Origin: Corynebacterium sp. 122RC1
GTDB taxonomy: Bacteria > Actinomycetota > Actinomycetes > Mycobacteriales > Mycobacteriaceae
NCBI RefSeq assembly: GCF_024580955.1
Contig: NZ_JANIKD010000004.1
Coordinates: 62,001 to 126,000, forward strand
DNA length: 64,000 bases
Reading direction: 5' to 3'
Shown here in pieces: positions 55,461 through 64,000 of this stretch. The position numbers and the translations under genes were made by a program. The notes beneath the pieces were generated by a model, which was not told the origin of the DNA, made no database searches, and saw only the letters and a list, made by a program, of their open reading frames with translations. Position 1 is the stretch's first letter. Each line of letters opens with the position of its first letter.

Positions 55461-56558
55461 ATGCTCGTCACGAACGGCACCCCACAATCCGTATCTATTG
55501 GGGAATTCACCACTGAGGCCGGCGTGACCATCGATGCCTCCATCACCTACCAAGCGTGGGGCACATTCCGGGGCAGCAACGTCATTCTCGTCGAGCACGC
55601 GCTCACGGGAGACTCGAATGCGGTCGAATGGTGGGGCGACGTCATCGGCCCCGGCAAGGCCCTCGACACCGACCACTTCTGCGTCGTCTGCACGAACGTT
55701 CTCGGCGGATGTAAGGGCAGCACGGGACCCAGCAGCTTGCGTTCCGACGGCACCGCTTGGGGCTCACGCTTCCCCGCTATCTCTATCCGTGACCAAGTCA
55801 ACGCCGAGGCCGCACTCTTGGATGTGCTCGGAATTTCCCGCCTGCACGCCGTCGTCGGCGGGTCAATGGGCGGCGCGCGCACCCTCGAATGGACCCTCCT
55901 CTACCCAGCCCGCGTCGACGCGGCGTGCGTGATCGCGGTGTCGGCGCGGGCTAGCGCTTGGCAGATCGGTATTCAGACGGCCCAGATCAGCGCGATCGAG
56001 CGCGACCCGAATTGGCAGGGTGGGGACTATTACGACGCGGCTCCACCGACCGCGGGCCTCGCCGCCGCCCGCCGCATCGCACATTTGACGTACCGCGGCG
56101 AATTGGAGATCGACGAGCGTTTTGGCACCACGGCGCAGCGTGGTGAAAATCCTCTGGGTCCGTATCGAGATCCAAATCAGCGATTCGCAGTGCAAAGCTA
56201 CCTGGACTACCAAGGCCTGAAGCTGACCGAACGCTTCGACGCGGGCTCCTACGTCGCCCTCACCGAGTCTTTGAACAGGCACGATATCGGCCGTGATCGT
56301 GGCGGACTCAACAAGGCCCTGGCCGCAATCCAGGTACCCACGATGATCGTGGGCGTAGACACCGACATCCTTTATCCGTACCACCAGCAGGAACACCTTT
56401 CGCGGAACGTCGGAAATTTGCTCGCCATGGCGAAGATCAGCTCCCCCGTTGGGCACGACGCTTTCCTTACTGAGTCGCGCCAAATGGATCGAATCTTGCG
56501 GCACTTCATTGAGCTCGCAGATGGCGTTCGCGACGCCGGCATCGAATACCATTTATAG
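55461..56558 (+). CDS. metX: homoserine O-acetyltransferase
   Basis: A 365-residue alpha/beta-hydrolase-fold enzyme that acetylates homoserine with acetyl-CoA. Nucleophile Ser in VVGGSMGGARTLEW, the Asp of DTDILYPYHQQEHL and the His of VGHDAFLTE complete the triad. Conserved HALTGDSNAVEWWGDVIG and FCVVCTNVLGGCKGSTGPSS line the pocket. AGGAGG is 6 nt before ATG. Directly downstream of metY, probably one transcript under sulfur/methionine control. Confidence 0.95.
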   Translation: MLVTNGTPQSVSIGEFTTEAGVTIDASITYQAWGTFRGSNVILVEHALTGDSNAVEWWGDVIGPGKALDTDHFCVVCTNVLGGCKGSTGPSSLRSDGTAWGSRFPAISIRDQVNAEAALLDVLGISRLHAVVGGSMGGARTLEWTLLYPARVDAACVIAVSARASAWQIGIQTAQISAIERDPNWQGGDYYDAAPPTAGLAAARRIAHLTYRGELEIDERFGTTAQRGENPLGPYRDPNQRFAVQSYLDYQGLKLTERFDAGSYVALTESLNRHDIGRDRGGLNKALAAIQVPTMIVGVDTDILYPYHQQEHLSRNVGNLLAMAKISSPVGHDAFLTESRQMDRILRHFIELADGVRDAGIEYHL

Positions 56559-56668
56559 CCGCCTAACTGGCCTTTTACAGACATAGCACCCTACCCCTTG
56601 CCCAACAGATTCCCCAACGCTATAATCGCAATCAACTCAAACAAACATTCGATTTTCGGGGGAATCCA

Positions 56669-57844
56669 ATGTCTCTTGCAAATTTCTTGCACACTGACCA
56701 CTCAAACCAACTCAGCGAATTTCAACGGAGGAAAAATCAGCTCGAAATCGAGCAATGGTACCGCTACAAGCCTGACCCAGAAAAGGACTATCATACCCAA
56801 ATTGCCGAGGTCAGCGCACTCACAAACATGAGCCGTGCGGAAGTAAAAAACCTGCTCAACGTGGGCACAATGCTCCGACAGCTCCCTAAATTTTTCCAGC
56901 TCCTCAGCACGCTTTGGCACGTCAGCATGAACCGACTTTCCGCCATAGAGCGCCAAATGATGGCACTTCAGGACCCGAGCCACATCGCCGCTTTGGACGA
57001 GTTTCTGGTTTCCTATTTCACGCCGCGCTACGCCGATCAATCCATCCCGCAACCGCCGACCATTACCAAACATTTGCGTGAATTCGTGCAAAAGCTCGAT
57101 CCCGAAGCTGCCTCCACCCCACCGAAGCGCACTGGGCGAAAGGTGTCGTTCCGTCAGGGAAACGAAGGCACGGCGCGCATGTCAGTCCAGCTTGACGACG
57201 GCGAAATGCAGGAGGTGTACAAGGCTCTCAGTGCCGCGGGAGATCCCACGTGCCCGGATACCTTCTTGGATTTCTTCCGCTCCAAGACCCGCTACAGGGT
57301 TAAGCACGTCACCTTCAAACTCGGCGAGGCCCTTCATCTCCTGGGAGGCGGACGCATTGACGATCACAGCGACTTCTGGGCCAAGCAACCCACCAAAAAC
57401 GTCAACTACAGCAGTTCAGCGAAGACCAGCAAGTATCAACCCACCCCAGAAATCCGCGCGACCGTCCAAGCGCTGGACGGCTCCTGCCGCTTCCCCGGCT
57501 GCACCACCCAAGCAACCGAATGCGACCTCGACCATGTCGTTGCCTTCGAACAAGGCGGAAGCACAAGCGTCGACAACCTCGCATGCCTCTGCCGCTTCCA
57601 CCACAACATGAAATCCAGCCAACGGTTCCACTACGAAATGAACCCTGACCGAACAGCTACGTTTTACTTCCCCAACGGCGCAACGAAGACCTCCACCCCA
57701 GGTGGTCCGCTTATCACCGATATCATGTTCGGTCAATCATGGGCAGAGCACCAGCGCCGGCGCCAAGACTACCGCCGTCAGGAACCCAAAGAGTCCACCG
57801 ACGCAGACAAGAACACCATCAAGACGCCCACCGCAGCCGCATAA
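56669..57844 (+). CDS. DUF222 / HNH endonuclease domain protein (13E12 repeat family)
   Basis: A 391-residue product. The N-terminal two thirds form a helical DUF222-like domain; the C-terminal part is an HNH nuclease domain with zinc-type Cys: CRFPGCTTQATECDLDHVVAFEQGG and CRFHHNMK. In mycobacteria and corynebacteria these 13E12-type genes are multi-copy and variable, and are thought to be mobile or defence-related. GGGGGAA lies before ATG 56669. Lys, Asn, Gln and AT-rich codons are more frequent than in the neighbours, which suggests acquisition. Its 3' end overlaps the convergent DUF3017 gene by 67 nt. Confidence 0.82.
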   Translation: MSLANFLHTDHSNQLSEFQRRKNQLEIEQWYRYKPDPEKDYHTQIAEVSALTNMSRAEVKNLLNVGTMLRQLPKFFQLLSTLWHVSMNRLSAIERQMMALQDPSHIAALDEFLVSYFTPRYADQSIPQPPTITKHLREFVQKLDPEAASTPPKRTGRKVSFRQGNEGTARMSVQLDDGEMQEVYKALSAAGDPTCPDTFLDFFRSKTRYRVKHVTFKLGEALHLLGGGRIDDHSDFWAKQPTKNVNYSSSAKTSKYQPTPEIRATVQALDGSCRFPGCTTQATECDLDHVVAFEQGGSTSVDNLACLCRFHHNMKSSQRFHYEMNPDRTATFYFPNGATKTSTPGGPLITDIMFGQSWAEHQRRRQDYRRQEPKESTDADKNTIKTPTAAA

Positions 57845-58110
57845 CACATATCAAACAGCCGAGAGCGGACCGCAAGAACTCCCAAAATCTTAGAGTCACA
57901 TGCCCAGCGGATAACGACGTACCAAAGCATGCCAACTCCCAAGGCAAAAGTGGCACGCCGCCAGTGATCAGTCAACGCAAACAATCCCGAGACCAACACA
58001 AGCGCCACGAAAGCAGCCACCCCCGCTATCTGAACCCCCCTCGGTAGCGGTGATGGCTTCAAACCACGATCATGTGGATTATCCAGCAAGCTCAGCACGC
58101 TCCACCACAT
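57778..58110 (-). CDS. DUF3017 family membrane protein
   Basis: About 110 residues with three predicted membrane segments ([54 protein letters not shown]). The [17 protein letters not shown] opening and position just after folD identify the actinobacterial DUF3017 family, function unknown. Start uncertain: ATG 58110 overlaps folD by 32 nt; TTG 58089 overlaps less. It probably belongs to the folD transcript. Confidence 0.75.
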   Translation of the reverse strand: MWWSVLSLLDNPHDRGLKPSPLPRGVQIAGVAAFVALVLVSGLFALTDHWRRATFALGVGMLWYVVIRWACDSKILGVLAVRSRLFDMCYAAAVGVLMVFLSASVDSLGS

Positions 58111-58927
58111 TGCGCACCAAAAACGCTCGGGTCAGGGGGCCAACTCCTCCTGGATTCGGCGAAACGGCGCCCGCCACTTCCCACACGTCCGGATGCACGT
58201 CGCCAACCAACTTGCCGTCTACGCGCGATACTCCAACATCGAGCACCGCAGCACCAGGCTTGACCATATCCGCCGTCAACATGTGCCCGACGCCAGCAGC
58301 CGCGACGATCACGTCCGCTTCAATAGTCTCGGCCTTCAGGTCGCGAGTACCTGTGTGGCAAAGAGTCACGGTGGCATTCTCGCTTCGCCGCGTCAGCATC
58401 AACCCGATTGGACGACCCACTGTGACGCCGCGGCCGATAACCACGACCTTTTTCCCATCGAGTTCAACGCCGAAGCGGCGCAGCAGATGGATTGCACCGT
58501 TCGGTGTGCACGGCAAAGGCGCGGGTTCGTTGAGTACGAGTTTTCCAAGGTTCACGGGATGCAAGCCGTCCGCATCTTTGTCTGGATTGATGCGTTCCAG
58601 CACGGCGTTTTCATCGAGATGTTTGGGAAGTGGGAGCTGCACGATGTAGCCCGTGCACTCGGGGTCCTCGTTGAGCTCGTCGATCACGGCGAACAGCTCT
58701 TCTTGTGTGGTATCCGCTGGTAGATCCTTTCGAATCGACTTTACGCCTACCTGCTCACAGTCGCGGTGCTTCATTTTGACATATGCCTGGCTGGCTGGGT
58801 CATCACCAACTAGTACTGTGGCGAGACCAGGGGTGATACCCTTCTCTCGAAGTGCAGCCACGCGCTTGGCAAGGTCGTCGAAGATTTCGTCGCGGTAGAG
58901 ATTTCCGTCAAGTTTTGTCGCAGTCAC
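58079..58927 (-). CDS. folD: methylenetetrahydrofolate dehydrogenase/cyclohydrolase
   Basis: A 282-residue bifunctional enzyme interconverting 5,10-methylene- and 10-formyl-tetrahydrofolate. Signatures: [18 protein letters not shown] (catalytic Lys region), [14 protein letters not shown], and NADP-site [18 protein letters not shown] followed by [14 protein letters not shown]. It starts with GTG 58927; no clear ribosome binding site, and AATAAT 6 nt upstream suggests a leaderless start. It supplies one-carbon units for purines (compare purK/purE) and methionine. Confidence 0.95.
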   Translation of the reverse strand: MTATKLDGNLYRDEIFDDLAKRVAALREKGITPGLATVLVGDDPASQAYVKMKHRDCEQVGVKSIRKDLPADTTQEELFAVIDELNEDPECTGYIVQLPLPKHLDENAVLERINPDKDADGLHPVNLGKLVLNEPAPLPCTPNGAIHLLRRFGVELDGKKVVVIGRGVTVGRPIGLMLTRRSENATVTLCHTGTRDLKAETIEADVIVAAAGVGHMLTADMVKPGAAVLDVGVSRVDGKLVGDVHPDVWEVAGAVSPNPGGVGPLTRAFLVRNVVERAELAG

Positions 58928-58967
58928 TCCACGATTATTGCACGATCTGGCTCTTACATCGTTGGCT

Positions 58968-58980
58968 TAAGATTGTTCAT
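58968..58980 (+). promoter_or_regulatory. -10 box for a leaderless start (TrmL-like gene)
   Basis: TAAGAT (58968-58973), then 7 nt to ATG 58981; no Shine-Dalgarno sequence. Confidence 0.6.
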
Positions 58981-59448
58981 ATGGCTTTTGCGCACGTGAT
59001 TTTTGACCAGCCCGTGATTCCACCAAATACGGGAAATGCAATTCGAATGTGCGCAGGCACGGGTGCGCATCTTCACCTCGCTGGGCCGCTGGGTTTCAAT
59101 TTGGAGGAAAAGAACCTTCGGCGAGCAGGCTTGGACTACCACGACCTCGCCGAGGTCTCCGTGCATGAAAACCTCGAGGCCTGCTTCGAAGCGCTGCCCG
59201 GGGCGCGGGTCTACGCGTTCAGTGCGCACGGCGACGTGAGTTACACAGACATCGAGTACCGCATGGGCGACGCACTGTTGTTTGGAACCGAGCCAACTGG
59301 GCTGGAGGATGCGGTGCTTTCGCATCCACGTGTCACTGCAGTTGTTCGGATCCCGATGCTTGAGGGTCGTCGTTCGATGAATCTGTCCAATGCCGCCGCT
59401 GTTGCGACGTATGAGGCGTGGCGTCAGCTTGGGTTTCCTGGTGTATGA
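58981..59448 (+). CDS. trmL: tRNA (cytidine(34)-2'-O)-methyltransferase, TrmL-like (SpoU/SPOUT)
   Basis: A 155-residue SPOUT methyltransferase. The three family motifs are HVIFDQPVIPPNTGNAIRMCAGTG (motif 1), LLFGTEPTGLEDAVL (motif 2) and RIPMLEGRRSMNLSNAAAVATYEAWRQL (motif 3 with the trefoil-knot loop). It modifies the wobble ribose of tRNA-Leu in characterised homologues. ATG 58981 is 7 nt after a -10 box. The last 116 nt overlap the 3' end of the convergent PH-domain gene. Confidence 0.9.
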   Translation: MAFAHVIFDQPVIPPNTGNAIRMCAGTGAHLHLAGPLGFNLEEKNLRRAGLDYHDLAEVSVHENLEACFEALPGARVYAFSAHGDVSYTDIEYRMGDALLFGTEPTGLEDAVLSHPRVTAVVRIPMLEGRRSMNLSNAAAVATYEAWRQLGFPGV

Positions 59449-60613
59449 GTTCCACGTCGCGGCGTCGCAATGCACTGAGTAGCGCGACAGCGTCGTCAGC
59501 ATCAAGATCTCGGGCGGTCATCTTGATTGGTCCCGGCACGAGGTCAAGCCGAAGGTTTCGCAGATGCAGTCGCCGTTGAATTGGTCCTTCTGTCAGGGAT
59601 AGTTCTTGGATGTGCTTCGTCTTTACGGTCGCGCTTCGACGCATGAGTCGGCCAGAGAAGATGGTGATGTACTCCCCCACTTCCACGGCTTGGCGCCGAT
59701 ATGCGAGTGGAGAGACCCATTTTCCGCGTTCGGGCGAGCGGTAGGCCGGGTTGGTGGAGTCGACAGGGAGGGGCGCGCCTAGACGTTGCGCTAGGGCGCT
59801 GGCCTCGTCGTAAGTGCAGACAGGGAGGATTGTGGAGGCGTCTTCGTAGCCGATTGCTGTGGCTCGGACACGCCACCAGTTGAAGATTCGCCAGAGCGGT
59901 GGTTGTTCGAGCTGGATGGCGTGGATGCGGTCGATGGGGATGGACTGGCGGCGGCGGTTGGCGAGGCCGTAGGTGATGCGGATGGTGTCGTCGATTTGGA
60001 TGCTGAACCGCCACGCGCGATCGAGCGCGCTCCATACCGCCGGCACGATACCGAGGGCCGCGGGGAGGAGGAGCGCCGGGTTAAGGATCGCGCCTGCAAT
60101 CATCAACGCAACGCCCCAACCCTGGCTGAGCGCGATTGCGGTGAGGCTTCGAAGAATGGGCAGCTCGTGCTGTCGGTCGCTGTGCACGCCCGTGAGTTCG
60201 GCGCGGATGCGCTCCGCTTCGTGCTTGCGGAGGTAGGAAATGGTGAGCGTCGAGCCCGCGCCGCCCGCGGTTTCCACGCGTAGCTCCGCGAGGCCAAAGA
60301 TTCTGGGAAGGAATGGCTCAACGACGTCCACCGCTTGGATCTTTTCGCGCCTGGCTGACGTGCGCTTCTTGTTGAACACGCCTTGACGCAGGACGATTTC
60401 ATCACCGATGTCGTACGTCGTTGCGCGCCACCAAATCCCCGAGACGGCCCAAATGATGAGGCAGGCCGCGACGAATCCTCCGAGCGTCCATGCGAGTACT
60501 AGTGGGTGTTCGCGGATGAGGTCGAAGTCGATTTGCACCACTGTTGCGATGACAATCGCGATAAATCCCTGCCAAAACTGCAGCAGCGGAGTGAGCCTGT
60601 GAACGCGATTCAT
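59333..60613 (-). CDS. bacterial PH-domain membrane protein, YdbT-like
   Basis: A 426-residue protein with four predicted membrane segments (pairs at about 12-60 and 155-195) alternating with two or three bPH2 domains: YDIGDEIVLRQGVFNKKRTSARREKIQAVDVVEPFL, then a second domain at ITYGLANRRRQSIPIDRIHAIQLEQP and a third at YITIFSGRLMRRSATVKTKHIQEL. The tail after about residue 380 is polar and encoded opposite the trmL gene. ATG 60613 overlaps the stop of the upstream PH gene by 4 nt (ATGA). Function unknown. Confidence 0.82.
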   Translation of the reverse strand: MNRVHRLTPLLQFWQGFIAIVIATVVQIDFDLIREHPLVLAWTLGGFVAACLIIWAVSGIWWRATTYDIGDEIVLRQGVFNKKRTSARREKIQAVDVVEPFLPRIFGLAELRVETAGGAGSTLTISYLRKHEAERIRAELTGVHSDRQHELPILRSLTAIALSQGWGVALMIAGAILNPALLLPAALGIVPAVWSALDRAWRFSIQIDDTIRITYGLANRRRQSIPIDRIHAIQLEQPPLWRIFNWWRVRATAIGYEDASTILPVCTYDEASALAQRLGAPLPVDSTNPAYRSPERGKWVSPLAYRRQAVEVGEYITIFSGRLMRRSATVKTKHIQELSLTEGPIQRRLHLRNLRLDLVPGPIKMTARDLDADDAVALLSALRRRDVELIHQETQADATPHTSQQRRHWTDSSNDDPQASGSEQLQ

Positions 60614-61071
60614 AGCGCCTGCATTTTCTTCGCGCGCTCGGACAGACGCACTCGCAGGTCACGGGCTAGCTCACGCTCGAGCCCCGGGATGGTGGCGTCG
60701 CTCGAGGCGGACGCCGTGTGCAGTTTGATCTTCGCGAGGTCATAGCGCGCGTCGACGGGCCCCTCGAGGACTTCGATGTATTGGATGCGCCCATAGGGCA
60801 CGACGGTGAGCGTCCGCCACAACTTTCCCTTTGCGATGAGTAGCTCGTCGCGGTCTTCTTGCCAGCGAATTCGACGCACTTGGAGCGGGTTGATCCATGC
60901 GGCAGCAACGCCCAGGGCCGCAACGACGCCGACGCCCCACCAAACCCATGGGAAGAACGTCGCGGTGATGATGAGCGCGATGAGGACAGGAATGGTTAGT
61001 GAGCCAATCGTGATCCATCGCGTTGTCACAAGCTTCGGGCTCACACTGTGTTCGAGGTCTAATCGCTGCAT
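60610..61071 (-). CDS. bacterial PH-domain protein, YdbS-like
   Basis: A 153-residue protein with two adjacent membrane segments (IGSLTIPVLIALIITATFF and VWWGVGVVAALGVAAAWI) and one bPH2 domain (RRIRWQEDRDELLIAKGKLWRTLTVVPYGRIQYIEVLEGPVD). It pairs with the YdbT-like gene that overlaps its end, the common two-gene arrangement. ATG 61071 lies 6 nt after TAAAGT, which overlaps the dnaE2 stop codon. Confidence 0.82.
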   Translation of the reverse strand: MQRLDLEHSVSPKLVTTRWITIGSLTIPVLIALIITATFFPWVWWGVGVVAALGVAAAWINPLQVRRIRWQEDRDELLIAKGKLWRTLTVVPYGRIQYIEVLEGPVDARYDLAKIKLHTASASSDATIPGLERELARDLRVRLSERAKKMQAL

Positions 61072-61080
61072 GTCCCCACT

Positions 61081-63999
61081 TTAGCGAAAATCCCGAGACC
61101 CCCTGCTCAGGAGTTCAGCAAACGGCAGCGGCTCGAATTTGTCCGCGACCACCGCCGCCACCCCGTTCGCGTTCTGCACGATCCCGCGAACAATGACTGC
61201 ACGTTCCGTGCGCGCCAACGCCTCGCGCCGCCACAGCCCAACGCTGACGACGACATTCATGAGGCCCGTCTCGTCTTCCATCCCCAAAAAAGTCACCCCG
61301 GAGGCCGTGGCGGGGCGTTGCCGGTGCGTGATCACGCCCGCGACGCGGATCCTGGCACCGTCGGGCTGCCCGAGGAGGTCGCAAGCGCGCGTCACGTCGA
61401 GGCGGTCCAGGCCCGCGCGCAGAAGCTCGATGGGATGCGTGTGGGTGATACCCGTAGCGGTGACGTCGGCAGCCATCATCTCGAACGCGCTCATCCCCGG
61501 CAGCGCGGGCGGCGCGATCACGCTGAGCCCCGGCAGCATGGAGGGCTTTTCGGTGGCGGCGACGCCTGCTTGCCACAGCGCTTGCCGACGCTCCCCCAGC
61601 GCCCCAGCGCGCGCCAACGCCTCGAGGTGGGTGACGGTGAGCTCGGCTCGGCGCGCGAGGTCGGCGATGTCGCGGAAGGGTTGCGCTTGGACGATCGCGT
61701 CGACGCGGGCTAAGCCGCGCACGGAATTGAGCCCCAGGCGGATGGCGCCGTCTTCGATGCTGGCTTCCGCCTGGGAGCGGTTGATGTCGACGGGAAGGAC
61801 GGTGACGCCATGGCGGCGGGCGTCATGCAGCAACGACTCTGGGGAGTAGAAGCCCATCGGCTGCGCGCGGAGCAGCCCCACACAAAACTGCGCCGGGTAG
61901 TAGTGCTTGAACCATGCAGAGAAGTAGACGATCGAGGCGAAGGACTGCGCGTGCGACTCCGGGAAGCCGTAGGCCGCGAACGCAGTGACTTTGTTCCACA
62001 GCGCATCGGCGGTGCTCCCTTTGATGCCGTTGCGCGCGAGGCCCGCGTAGAAGCGCCCTTTCAGCTCTGCCATACGCTCCGGTGAACGCTTGGCACCCAT
62101 CGCGCGGCGAAGCTCGTCTGCCTCTCCCCCGCTAAAACCAGCGGCGTCCACCGCCAAGTGCATGAGTTGTTCCTGGAAAAGTGGCACCCCGAGCGTCTTG
62201 GCGAGCGCGGCCTCTAGCAACGGGTGTTCATAGGTCACGGGTTCTTCGCCGTTTCGTCTCCGCAGGTAGGGGTGCACGGAGCCGCCTTGGATGGGGCCGG
62301 GGCGGATGAGCGCGACCTCAACCACGAGGTCGAAGAAGCACCGCGGCTTCAGCCTGGGCAGCGTGGCGAGCTGCGCGCGGGACTCCACCTGGAACACGCC
62401 CACGGCGTCGCCACGGCAGAGCATGTCGTAGACGGCGGGGTCGTCGAGAGGGATTTCCCAAAGATTGATCTCCCGGCCCGTCTCCGCGACGAGGTCGATC
62501 ATATGATGCAGCGCCTCAAGCATGCCAAGGCCCAACAGATCAAATTTCACCAGGCCCGCAGCCGCGCAGCCCTCCTTGTCCCACTGCACCACCGACCGAT
62601 TCTCCATACGCGCCCACTCCACGGGCACCACGTCCGCGATCGCGCGGTCACAAATCACCATTCCGCCAGAATGGATCCCCAGGTGGCGCGGCTGGCCAAT
62701 GAATTGCTCGGCGAGCGCCTCGACGCGCGCCGGCACCCCGCCTCGACGCGCCCATGCGTCGGCCACTCCCTGCGGGTAGCCGAGGGCACGCGCGGCGTCG
62801 CGGACCGCGCCTCGACGTCGGTAGGTGATGTAGTTTGCTACTTGCGCGGCGTTTTCCCGGCCGTACTTTGCGTAGACGTATTGGATCACTTCTTCGCGGC
62901 GCCCGGATTCGATGTCGATGTCAATGTCCGGCGGGCCATCGCGCTCCGGGGAGAGAAAACGCTCGAACAGCAAGCCCGCCGCAATCGGCTCGGCATTCGT
63001 GATGCCCAGGGTGTAACACACGGCGGAGTTCGCAGCCGACCCGCGCCCCTGCGCAAGAATGTTTTGGGCTTTGCAAAAATCCACAATGTCGCACACGATC
63101 AGGAAGTATCCCGGGAAGCCGAGCTGCTCGATCACTGCGAGCTCATGCGCAATCTGCGTTCGGGCCGCGTCCGCGCGTTCCGACGCTCCGTAGCGCGCGT
63201 CGAAGCGAGACTCGACCAGCGCGCGGAGGTGGGCTTGCTCATCGACGGCCACGCCGTCGACGGTCCAGTGCGGTAGTCCGGGCGCGATGAGGTGGAGGGG
63301 GAAGGAACACTCTGCCGCGATATCCAGAGCGGTGTCGAGCTGTTCGCGGGGCGCCGGTGGGATGCGTAGCCAGGTGGATCCTGCTGGGTGGAGGCGGTAG
63401 CGCGCCTCGTCGAGGGATTCTCGTTGGTAGAGGGCATGCTTCGCCGCGGCAAGGCGGGAGTCGCGCGGGGTTGCCGCGCTGGGGCGCGAGGTGGCGATGC
63501 GCCGCCCTGGGTATGAATCGAGGGTGCGGTGGTTGTCGGCATCCTCGGGTGTCATCGTGTAGACGTATTCGAGGATTACGTTGTCACCAAAGCAGGCCAG
63601 TTCGCTTGGTTCCCAGGTGTGATCAGCGAGGACATACCAGTGCCCGTCAGCGTGCCTGGCGATCTCTGGCAGCGGAGGGTACTCGGTGGTGTCTTTATCA
63701 CCTCGCATCCTTGCTGCAGAGATGAGCCGAGACAGCCTCCGGTAGCCTTCCGGGTTCTTGCAGAGCACCGAAAGCACGCGGTGGTCAATGGTGAGTTCCG
63801 CGCCGAACACCGTTGCCAATTCCCGGCTTGCCGCGGCCTCAGCAAAGGCCATTGCGCCGTATAGGCCATCCCTATCGAGCAATGCCAAAGCTTCGATTCC
63901 GCGTTCGATTGCAGCAGCTACCATTGCGTCCGGTTCACTCGCCCCCAACAAAAAGTTGTAGGAACCGCGCGCATGCAGCTCTGCAAACCCACTCCGCGG
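61081..63999 (-). CDS. dnaE2: error-prone DNA polymerase III alpha subunit (5' end beyond window)
   Basis: At least 973 codons; the start lies to the right of the window. DnaE2 does damage-induced translesion synthesis. N-terminal PHP domain (FAELHARGSYNFLLGASEPD; the usual HxH of active PHP sites reads HAR). Polymerase core: AQGRGSAANSAVCYTLGI, PDIDIDIESGRREEVIQYVYAKYGRENAAQVANYITYRRRGAVRD with the catalytic acidic residues, GIHSGGMVICD, FQEQLMHLAV, FPESHAQSFASIVYFSAWFKHYYP, then an OB fold (VAGVITHRQRPATASGVTFLGMEDETGLMNVVV). The short tail without the tau-binding extension supports DnaE2 rather than DnaE1. No imuA'/imuB neighbour is in the window. Confidence 0.93.
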   Translation of the reverse strand, partial: PRSGFAELHARGSYNFLLGASEPDAMVAAAIERGIEALALLDRDGLYGAMAFAEAAASRELATVFGAELTIDHRVLSVLCKNPEGYRRLSRLISAARMRGDKDTTEYPPLPEIARHADGHWYVLADHTWEPSELACFGDNVILEYVYTMTPEDADNHRTLDSYPGRRIATSRPSAATPRDSRLAAAKHALYQRESLDEARYRLHPAGSTWLRIPPAPREQLDTALDIAAECSFPLHLIAPGLPHWTVDGVAVDEQAHLRALVESRFDARYGASERADAARTQIAHELAVIEQLGFPGYFLIVCDIVDFCKAQNILAQGRGSAANSAVCYTLGITNAEPIAAGLLFERFLSPERDGPPDIDIDIESGRREEVIQYVYAKYGRENAAQVANYITYRRRGAVRDAARALGYPQGVADAWARRGGVPARVEALAEQFIGQPRHLGIHSGGMVICDRAIADVVPVEWARMENRSVVQWDKEGCAAAGLVKFDLLGLGMLEALHHMIDLVAETGREINLWEIPLDDPAVYDMLCRGDAVGVFQVESRAQLATLPRLKPRCFFDLVVEVALIRPGPIQGGSVHPYLRRRNGEEPVTYEHPLLEAALAKTLGVPLFQEQLMHLAVDAAGFSGGEADELRRAMGAKRSPERMAELKGRFYAGLARNGIKGSTADALWNKVTAFAAYGFPESHAQSFASIVYFSAWFKHYYPAQFCVGLLRAQPMGFYSPESLLHDARRHGVTVLPVDINRSQAEASIEDGAIRLGLNSVRGLARVDAIVQAQPFRDIADLARRAELTVTHLEALARAGALGERRQALWQAGVAATEKPSMLPGLSVIAPPALPGMSAFEMMAADVTATGITHTHPIELLRAGLDRLDVTRACDLLGQPDGARIRVAGVITHRQRPATASGVTFLGMEDETGLMNVVVSVGLWRREALARTERAVIVRGIVQNANGVAAVVADKFEPLPFAELLSRGSRDFR

Positions 64000-64000
64000 C

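Overview
The window is a stretch of Corynebacterium chromosome (Actinomycetota, GC-rich, roughly 60 percent by eye). The organism call rests on gene content and order. It has a mycolate-type acyl-CoA carboxylase set (two tandem AccD subunits, the small epsilon subunit AccE, and a fused biotin carboxylase/BCCP AccBC), a monomeric NADP isocitrate dehydrogenase, LCP and WbbL-type arabinogalactan genes, a LpqY/Tus-like trehalose importer, and the lpdA-amiA-pmmB-upp-(satS)-(add) order that also occurs in Mycobacterium tuberculosis. No rRNA, tRNA, IS element, prophage or CRISPR array was seen. The species cannot be named from this alone.

Layout. 0-3.6 kb: start of a wbbL-like glycosyltransferase (cut by the window edge), divergent lcpA, a gene-poor AT-richer patch with one small membrane protein, and a TIGR03089-type protein. 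3.8-7.6 kb: trehalose-type ABC importer (lipoprotein plus two permeases, no ATPase gene here) and a small membrane protein. 7.6-11 kb: minus-strand operon birA - PH-domain membrane protein - purK - purE. 11.2-15.2 kb: accD1 (dtsR1), accD2 (dtsR2), accE. 15.7-18.8 kb: LacI-type regulator, ribokinase, Maf, DUF3151. 18.8-23.7 kb (minus): aldehyde dehydrogenase (gabD), OafA-type acyltransferase with SGNH domain, and an ATP-grasp-like Cj0069-family protein. 24.2-27.2 kb: rhodanese and accBC. 27.2-33.7 kb: crtI/crtB, a small hypothetical gene and pyc. 34-40 kb: lpdA, M20 amidohydrolase, pmmB, XRE regulator with a lysine-rich tail, upp. 40-44.4 kb: a cell-surface/secretion-looking block (small helical protein, NlpC/P60 protein without a signal peptide, SatS-like protein, degenerate adenosine-deaminase-like protein, degenerate D,D-carboxypeptidase-like protein). 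44.3-48.9 kb (minus): YihY, trpS, a 59-residue membrane protein, exonuclease III, MFS transporter. 49-56.6 kb: icd, ppc (convergent), metY, metX. 56.7-64 kb: DUF222/HNH (13E12) protein, DUF3017, folD, TrmL-like methyltransferase, two bacterial PH-domain proteins, and dnaE2 (cut by the right edge).

How they fit together. Biotin chemistry dominates 10-34 kb: the biotin ligase BirA loads AccBC (with AccD1, AccD2 and AccE, making malonyl-CoA and probably the acyl-malonyl precursors of mycolic acids) and pyruvate carboxylase. Pyc, Ppc and Icd supply and drain the TCA cycle. MetX/MetY make homocysteine from homoserine. WbbL, LcpA, PmmB, NlpC and the acyltransferase serve the envelope.

A recurrent feature is the promoter/start architecture. 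At least 13 genes have a TANNNT-type -10 box ending 7-8 nt before the start codon and no convincing Shine-Dalgarno sequence, so they are probably transcribed as leaderless mRNAs. Five of these share an almost identical 16-nt block, TANGATGRTGGGCATG. The most unusual protein-level signals are two neighbouring divergent genes whose products keep the fold signature of a known enzyme (adenosine deaminase; D,D-carboxypeptidase) but have lost catalytic residues, and an orphan ATP-grasp-like protein. Most of the rest is conserved core genome.
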